DNA from: Sipunculus nudus
Lineage: Eukaryota > Annelida > Sipuncula > Golfingiida > Sipunculidae
Length of the DNA stretch: 64,000 nt
NCBI GenBank assembly: GCA_026874595.1
Contig: CM049321.1
Location: forward strand, 46,865,797-46,929,796
Direction: 5' to 3'
Shown piece by piece: positions 56,466-64,000 of the stretch. The notes beneath the pieces are model-generated. The model had not been told where the DNA came from. It ran no database searches and was given only the letters and a program-made list of their open reading frames with translations. Position 1 is the stretch's first letter, and each line of letters starts with the position of its first letter. The translations under genes and the position numbers were made by a program.

Positions 56466-58750
56466 TAAATGAACGTGATTTATAAATTAGCTAACATTTT
56501 AATGAGGTTGACTGTTTACCCATGTATTTTGTATTGGTACAGTCTATATTGGTAGGTCCTGCAATTATGGATTAAAACTCAATATTAGGTTGCACTTGGC
56601 AACTTAATAATTTTTTTTTTTTTGGGGGGGGGGAGTTTGTTCAATCATTCTTTTATATTCATAAGTCTGCAGGTTGGGAATATTTCTAAGTCTAAAGTAT
56701 ATCTTCGTGCAACCTCTGTGACTTGCACATTTCAATTATATACATTTATGATTTCTTCGAAACTATTTATGACCAGATTTAACTTATCACAGATAATCAC
56801 AAATCTGAAAATCCAATACGGCCGCAAAATTTTTGGTTTTCTTTGGCGAGCATTATCTCAAAGAGTATACAGGTCATCTTTCTCATATTCATAGGGGTCA
56901 TTGGCGTTTTTGAGTGCTCTATCGACGAGCATTATCTCAAACAGTATACAGGTCATCTTTCTCATATTCATAGGGTCATTGGCGTTTTTGAGTGCTCTAT
57001 CGACGTATCGAATAACAGAGTTTTTCGAATTCCATCAATGCTGCCAGAGCACAGTCGGTAATTTTGTTTCACCTGCAATATCTCAAAGACAATATGCTTC
57101 TTTTTCAAAATTAACAGCCACGATTGATGAATATGAGCGCACCAGCCCTGTCGAATTACAGACCCATCTAAAACCTATATGGCAGCCACAGAATAATCCC
57201 TATTGTTATCGCAACATTTCAAAGACTATGTTTGGCCTTTCTTAAAAATAACAGAGACTTACAGACTTTCTAAAATGGCCGAAAGAGCAAAATAAGCCAT
57301 TTTCTTTGGAGAAAAATTACCAGATAGTAAATTGTGCACATATTTCGTGTACATCAAGTGGAGAAATCGATCTTAACTATTTAGGAAGCAATTTGCTAAA
57401 CTCCCAAGTATTTTTTTAAGCAGTAGGCAGTCGGTTATGGACATGTTTTTCAACAGAATATAGTGTTTTTATTAGAATATTGGGCGAGCCAAACTGTTCC
57501 AGGTATTTTTACGGCATCGCATATTAAAAGTGTTAAAAGATGAAAAAGATGGATGGATTCCATGGTCAAGTTTGAATGTGAAGATGCCATTTTGAAGGCA
57601 GTAAAAGTCACAAGGTATAGAGCCGGGAGTTTCGATTGTTTGGTGTAATATAGGCCACTTTGTTGTCGTTGCCTATAATATCATATTGCTTTGTTGAATG
57701 CAAATGAAGATTTTGTGTTGTTTACTGGTCAATGACAATGACACAAATATGCAGATAATTTGCTACATAGGACAGTGACTTCACTTTATTTGTATCCCTG
57801 TGTTTTGCACTCTGCATAGTTTCACCTTCCTGTCCGTGTGTTTGTAGGCATGCCTCTAATTTTTCTCTGATAAAAGTTATTGAATGCCTGAAAGTCAGAT
57901 TTGATCATCTTATTATGCATGGGCCAAATTAGAACCCTATTGATTTCTATATGAATGTGGTCACCAGGTGGCGCTAGCAACCATGGCACGGCTACATCTT
58001 TTTCTGCTACAGATGTCAGTTTGTTCATAGTGTACGCAGGTACTAACAATTTGGCGACAGTTTCTTAAACACTTTTAAGTCAAATATTCCTTTCATTGCA
58101 GTGATATCAACGTTTTCTTTCTTTTTGCAACTAGTCTCAACTGGATGCATTCTGCGATTAATTTCCATAAGTGATAGTGGTATATAAGTATTTTTATTTT
58201 ATTTTTTTAAGTATATTTTGCCGGATAGTTAGTCCACGTTGATTTAACCTATTTTGAAAAAATGCAAATATTGTGAGGGAAATAATACAAATTATTAATA
58301 ACAATAAGAGTAATAATAATTATAATAGACACAGAAATAATAACAATTTAATAATGTAACTACTATTGCTCCCTAGAGCTATACCCTTTATATTCACTTC
58401 AAATATGTCATCTAGCAGGTTTGGTGATATACCATGTACCCTTCTTTCGCCTTTTTTTTTTTTTTTTTCTTTTCTTTTTTCTCTTCTCTTATCTCAGTGT
58501 ATCGGAGCAAAAGCACGATACATATAGTACGTGTTTTGCTTTTGTTATAACTAATTTTCATCATCGATGCAATTCCCGAATAATTTCATTGAAAATGAAT
58601 TATATTCATTGTGTGTAACCATTTGTTGTGAGTAATAATCCTATGAATGAGTTTATACTGAAAAACCTGAAGTTTTATTTTCGTTGTGCATGTATATGAA
58701 CACTGAAATATTTTCCCAAAATCTTCTCTTTGTAAAGGCATTTCTTCAAT
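56466..58750. other. No gene; tandem duplication and repeats
   Basis: Contains a G-run near 56,623-56,633, a 79-bp direct tandem duplication (56,847-57,003), the paralog of the 53.0-kb repeat (57,130-57,470) and a pyrimidine tract near 58,450. Open frames over the tandem duplication are repeat-driven. Confidence 0.55.
56847..57003. repeat. Two-unit 79-bp tandem duplication
   Basis: Unit CGAGCATTATCTCAAAGAGT...GTGCTCTATCGA is repeated head to tail with two differences (AGAG/ACAG and GGGG/GGG). Confidence 0.95.
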
Positions 58751-61700
58751 TCATTTATCTATGCATGTTGGTTGCTGGATTTTTAAACTAATAAAGTTAT
58801 TATATGATATTTTACTGGAACCTAAAGATGTTTCTTTTTCTTGCTCTGTTAGATTATTAGGTTGTTCGCCTTTCATTATTTTTTTCCATGAATGTGGCAT
58901 TGCACACAGCAGTGAGTGATATTCGAGATAATTAACTTTAATACCATATGTTTTTTTCGAGAACTTCCGTAGACATGAATCTGCCGTCATCACGTGTGAT
59001 ATCACGAATACGTTTTATTCCAGCATTGTACCAAGTACGGTACAACACAGATTTTCTATTAATGCGTATAAAATTATTAAACCATAATATTTCATTTTTG
59101 ATTGTTTGCGGAGTAGAAACCAATCTAGTCTGTTTAAGGTGAGTTAGTGCAATAATGACATCCTTGTAGAATAACGGTAGTTTTAGGGGTAAATTAAAGT
59201 CGCATCTGCTGTGTAGGATATCATCCACGTTTAAATGCATATTTTCAAAATAAATATCAAGAAAAATTTTCCATTGAGCATTATTTTCTTGAAAGTAACT
59301 TTTATCCATGCTATTTTCAGGGAGTGATTTTTAGCATGTAAATCCGGGGCATTCAAACCCCCATTTCTAATAGATGATATAAGAGTTGTATGTTTTATTT
59401 TAGGAGGTTTATTGTTCCAGATAAATTTATTAATTATGTTTTGAGCACATTGTAAACTTTGTGTTGGTATGTGTATGACTGACATAGGATAAACAAGTTG
59501 CGATATTACTAAAGATTTTATTATTAATATTCTCCCCTTTAGAGTAAGATTTCTCCGTCTCCAGAGTTTTAATATGTTTTCAATATTTTTTAATCTGGTA
59601 TTAAAGTTAAGTTCCACCATTCTTACACTACTATCGTCAAAAGTAATGCCGAGCGCTGTGAAATTACCGCAACACCATTTTACAGGCAGATCGCCATCTT
59701 GTTTTCCAACTGTGTTTCCGATCCACCTGGCTTCCGTCTTATCAAGATTCACTTTCAGTCCAGAACATGCACCAAACATTTCTAAGCATTTCAAAAGGTG
59801 TTTTCCAGATTGTTCATCTTTTAGGAAACATGTTGTGTCGTCTGCAAATTGAGTTAGTTTTATTTAAGTATCTCCCATAATTATACCCTGTATATTTTTT
59901 ATTATTTCTTACGTAATTAGAGAAAAGTTCTACGGCCAATACAAATAAAACAGGTGAAAGCGGGTAACCTTGTCTAACTCCACGTTCAGGTTTAAAAAAT
60001 GTAGACGTACCCGTTATTTAAGATGCATGACGAAACATCCTCATAGCATATTTTTATCCACTTTATATATGTTTCACCAATATTAAATGTTTTAGGTGCC
60101 TTTTCTATATAAGCCCATTCTAAAGTGTCAAAAGCTTTTTCATAGTCGATTTGTAATAAGAGTCCATTAATATTATTAGTATTTAAAAGGTGCATCATAT
60201 CGTTAATAAGCCGGATATTTTCTCTAATATATCTTTCTTTTATAAAGCCGGTTTGGTTTCCGTGTATCAGTTTCGAGAGAAAAGGTTTCAGGCGATTTGC
60301 TAATGATTTAGCAATTATTTTGTAATCAGTTGGTAGCATTGTTATGGGCCTCCAGTTTTTTATCATGAGTCTGTCTTTGCCTTTTTTTTGGAAGAAGTGT
60401 GATAACTGCTCTTCTTTGCTCAATAGACATGATTCCCATTTTGAAAGAATATTGTATTGCTTGAAGAAAAGGTTGTTTTATTTCGTCCCAGAAGAATTTA
60501 TAAAATTCAACGCTAAAACCATCAAGGCCAGGAGTTTTATCGTTTTTCATTTCCATTAAGGCTTTATATAAATCGTCGGATGTTATTTCAGAATCTAAAG
60601 TCATATTATCTTCTCTCGTGATCTTTGGTAGTCCATCCTGTTTAAATATATATTCAAAATGGTCTAATTTTGGAGTAATAGACTTATAGAGTTTTTCATA
60701 ATATTGTAGGCACTGTTTAAGTATATTTTGGTCTCCCGAAATCATGCCATTTCCCCCCTTTAATTTGCGCATGTATTTATTCATATAATTTCTGTGTTCC
60801 AATGTAAGGAAATATTTGGTATTTTTTTCACCTTCTTCAAACCAGCGTTCTCGTGCTCTGGTGATGGCGCCTTTGGCTTTTGTTTCATATATGTCTTCCA
60901 ATTCGTATTTTAATTTGTCTAATTTATTTAGTTTTTCTTTATCTGTATTATTTTCAAGATATTCAGTTAATGCTTTCATTTCTGTTTCCATCTTAATTAA
61001 TGTTCGGCGAGTATCTCTAGCTTTGGCCTTCGCATGTTGGATAGAGTAGCCTCTTATATCGCATTTCAGAGTATCCCAAATCAAATTTTTATTCATTTCG
61101 TGTTTGTATTGTCCTTGGTTGTTATTTATAATTGCTTTTACGCCCTTTACGTATTTCGGATCTTGCAGCAACATATTGATAAATTTCCAATATCCGGGTC
61201 CCCTTTTCGAGGATGTTACAATTTCTAGGTCAAGAGTTATAATACTGTGGTCTGTGCTTATAGCAGGTGAGATCCGTGTACTAGCAACCTGTGGTGAAAT
61301 GAAAATCGGGAATAATCCAGAAATCAAGTCTACTTAATATCCGAGGAGTTTTTTGTATTCTTGTATATGACCGCTTATTTGGATTTAACTTCCTCCATAT
61401 ATCTACTAAATCAAAATTTTCAAGAAATTGACATAGAGTATTTCTATAATGTGACCCCTGTCCAGAGGTGCCCCCAAATTTATCAAGTTTTGGATTTAAA
61501 GTAATGTTGAAATCGCCGCCCATTATAATATTTTTATCAAGTTTTGTTTCCAGCTCTGACAAAAGATTCGTTAAAAACGTAAACTGTTCGGTTCGGTGGT
61601 CTTTTGTAGGGGCATACACATTTATAAGAACAAAATCAGTATCTTCCACTGTTCAATGAAGTATTATGTAGCGTCCATTTGGATCGTTCGTGAAGTCTTG

Positions 61701-61967
61701 AATGATGACGTCAATATTTTTGGGGAAAAGGATGGCAACGCCCCTGCTTAGTTTGCTCCCGTGTGAAAACATTATTTTTGCGCCCCATTCAGTTTCCCAA
61801 GAGCTTTCACATTCGGTAGAGCTATGCGTTTCTTGCAAAAATACGAAACCATATCTTTTGTCTCGAAGCCACTGAAACATTTTTTCCCTTTTCAATCTAT
61901 CCCTGAGACCTCTAACGTTAAGTGAATGAAACGTTAAATTGTAAGCCATTGTTTTATAATAATGCAA
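58751..61967 (-). pseudogene. L1/Tx1-like LINE ORF2 (APE endonuclease + reverse transcriptase), dead
   Basis: Reading right to left: an APE-type endonuclease with LNVRGLRD, FLQETHS, MGGDFNITL and STDHSII (61,967 to about 61,240). The RT follows with TPGLDGFSVEFYK, NWRPITML, GNQTGFIKERYI, LLQIDYEKAFDT, a GVRQGYPLSP region and the FADD box (about 59,850). A C-terminal segment has GIKRIRDIT near its end. Breaks: TGA at about 61,653-61,655, frame changes near 61,300, 60,400, 59,990, 59,300 and 59,000. It would nick target DNA and copy element RNA. No RNase H is seen, as in L1/Tx1 clades. Confidence 0.9.
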
Positions 61968-63111
61968 GTGGTTATAATAGACTGATACGTTAGCTTCTCC
62001 GTTTGTATTAATTTACTCATAAAATTGAAGTCCTTATCACTGGTTATTAAGTGTATTTTCACCCATTTCGCTGCTGAAGAAAACGTTCCTTTGGCTCGTC
62101 TCTGTTTAATTGCATGATTATATATTTGGCTCACATGTGCCCAGGCATATTCAACATTAGTGAGATCTAATAATTGATCACGGCAGAGGCAACTGAAAGT
62201 AAGAGTTTGTTGGCAGTTGTCGTTCAAAGAATTGCTTTCGAGTTTTTTTCTCAAGATATAAGTAAGTTTTGTATATGTTGCTCAGTTTGTGAAAATATCT
62301 TTTTCGGGATAAACTGTATGCGTGATCTATGCCGGTAGCAAAAATGTTTATGAGTAGTGATGTAATGTATATGTTCAACAAAGTCGGTTTTGGCGCATCG
62401 CAGAGTTTTAAAGATCTCTGTTTTTGTAGAGAATAAGACATGGAAAAAAATCTTTGATAAATATTTATGAAGATATTGAATAAAAAAAATATGGATCATA
62501 ATTCAGTTTATTAGAATTAGAATGTCTGTGGATATAAATTAAATGAAAATACGTAAGAATGTTTTGGTAGGATAACCTTTTTGGTATGGCGCAATACGGT
62601 CGGCTCCACTAACATTCATATTTACAGCAAATATGAGAAAAAACATTGGTCGGCTTAAAACGTATTAGCCAAAAACATTAACACATTGTCAATACATTTA
62701 GACATTCATCACTCATGCGCCCCTGCTGGCGATGCATGGCATTAAGTGGTCTGTCATAATTGAAAAGAAAGGGCTAAAAGTGGTTAACTTTCAAATAATA
62801 ATTATGCCCCATTCTACTCCACCTTTAGTCGTAAATTAGATAAATTTATTAAAAACAAAACAAACTAAAAACTCACAGAGCTGACAGTTAGGAATATTAC
62901 TTGCTTAAGATCTCCGAGCGCAAGGCCCGTACACGTTGCAACGGTCTTTTTTTAGGAATAGACGACTATAGGCCTACATTGATCATGGTGTAGGTGAGTT
63001 TTAATTGATATAGACCTAAATGTATGCAAGATACAGGTGGTGTATATTATGATATATACTAATGATAAACAAGAGTGCGAGGATGAAAAACCAAAATATT
63101 ACAATATAAGA
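61968..63111 (-). other. Long ORF1-ORF2 spacer of the LINE
   Basis: About 1.1 kb with no recognised domain. The minus open frames here (62,178-62,499) lack motifs. The part from about 62,520 to 63,100 may be a separate insertion. Confidence 0.4.
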
Positions 63112-63933
63112 TTAGGCATCTGTTCTCGGTGCAGAAGTTTCAGGTTGTGGGTTCATGGCTCCGGCGTACGTGGTCGGGGGATTTTCTCTCAGTGAGGCTT
63201 CCCATTGTGATAATGTACCTGACAGGGTGAATGTTCTCACTTTGTCATGGAAATCTCTGATGGCTATGTTCCCATCCTTTGTCCAACAATCCTTAACCAA
63301 ATTATCTTGTTTTAGCTGCCGAGCCTGCTTGAACATTTTCTGCCTTGTTTTAGTCAAGTCCTCATTTATGTATATATATTTTGCTCGATCATCTGCAAAT
63401 TTCAGGCATGATATATTTTTGCCTTTGTACGATGGGAAAGGAACTTAACCAAGATTGGCCGTGGTCTCCCGTTGCTGTCTGGTTTCCCGACACGGTGGGA
63501 CCTTTCAATATCATTTAGAGGAATGTTAATATCTAGCAGGATTTGTGCCATATCTATGATCATTTCATTGGTGTTTTCCTCTTTGGTTTTAGTCCAGTTA
63601 TTCACCACACGGAGTGATGTACGTCGTGAATATTGTTCTTGAGTGTCTAAGCGATCCTCCATGTGTGAAATGACTGAATTTAGAGACATAATATGCGTCT
63701 CAAGAGAATTTATTTTTTCCTCAAGTTCCCTGTTTTTTTTCTGATACAGTCTTTTCTATGATATCATTAAGACCACTGTTTACAATTTCAGATTTTAAAT
63801 CTTCTGCAAAGTATTGGGTGAATTGTGAAGCGTCCTCAATAACAAGTTTGTTGTCATTTGCACACGCTCCATTTGTCTGCAGGTGTGAGAGCGGTTGTTC
63901 GTCAGATTCGTCAAAGGTCTTGCTTTTGCTCAT
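63112..63933 (-). pseudogene. L1/Tx1-like LINE ORF1 (RNA-binding protein), frameshifted
   Basis: An N-terminal piece from Met 63,933 (polar, acidic) is followed by a frame change near 63,720 within a probable coiled coil. Then come RRTSLRVVNNW and the RRM-like landmark DIERSHRVGKP with RPRPILVKFLS, and after a second shift near 63,410 a basic C-terminal domain (TKTRQKMFKQARQLK) and a Pro/Thr tail. ORF1 proteins of this type bind element RNA as trimers. It is in the same orientation as ORF2. Confidence 0.8.
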
Positions 63934-64000
63934 GTACTGTTTCTTTTGTACTTGTGTTTGAGTGGGGGACGAATCACTTTTGAGTCACCTTGACTATTAG

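Noticed and set aside
56622-57245. Chain of plus-strand frames around 56.6-57.2 kb
   Set aside because: Explained by the 79-bp tandem duplication and a dispersed repeat; no domain.

Overview
This window looks like nuclear DNA from a lophotrochozoan animal, most likely a bivalve mollusc. The clues are AT-rich sequence, long non-coding stretches, many decayed retroelements, tRNA-derived SINEs, and dispersed mid-size repeats ending in short hairpins and GAC/GGAC-rich tails. The organism call is inference. Only one gene is clearly intact: a C2H2 zinc-finger protein on the minus strand (about 21.07-22.80 kb). A second minus-strand gene is suggested by three exons with matching phase-1 splice sites (54.39-54.54, 53.62-53.76 and 47.97-48.03 kb). 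They would encode the end of a receptor-like cytoplasmic tail with repeated YxxL motifs.

Most of the rest is mobile DNA. From 0.6 to 32 kb lie several copies of two families (here H1 and H2). Each starts with ACAAG plus a small hairpin and ends with the reverse complement of a 5' subterminal 10-11-mer plus TAA, as expected of non-autonomous Helitron2/Helentron-like elements. A third, 180-bp tandem element (H3, 6.96-8.80 kb) may be related. One H1 copy holds five perfect nuclear-receptor DR1 sites in a tandem array. Two TA-flanked TIR elements (4.1 and 30.6 kb) form another family. Between 11.8 and 13.8 kb are three inverted-repeat elements with 8-9-bp target duplications, one of them a perfect 106-bp palindrome with a paralogous uninserted site at 37 kb.

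From 34 to 38 kb there are a SINE, a foldback repeat and a probable solo LTR. From about 39.9 to 44.5 kb lies a compact block of short divergent and convergent ORFs with back-to-back poly(A) signals and a basic core-protein-like ORF. It resembles a decayed DNA-virus or Polinton-like insertion but I could not identify it. From 49.25 to 51.66 kb a dead Ty3/gypsy-type retroelement shows the order protease-integrase-reverse transcriptase-RNase H, the Ty1/copia-like arrangement known from Gmr1-like elements. It lies inside the last intron of the receptor-tail gene in the opposite orientation. From 55.5 to 56.5 kb there is a truncated CR1/L2-like LINE, and from 58.7 to 63.99 kb an inactivated L1/Tx1-like LINE with ORF1 and an APE endonuclease-RT ORF2, both on the minus strand.

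No CRISPR array, rRNA gene or functional tRNA gene was recognised. Family names rest on motifs read by eye; no database search was possible.
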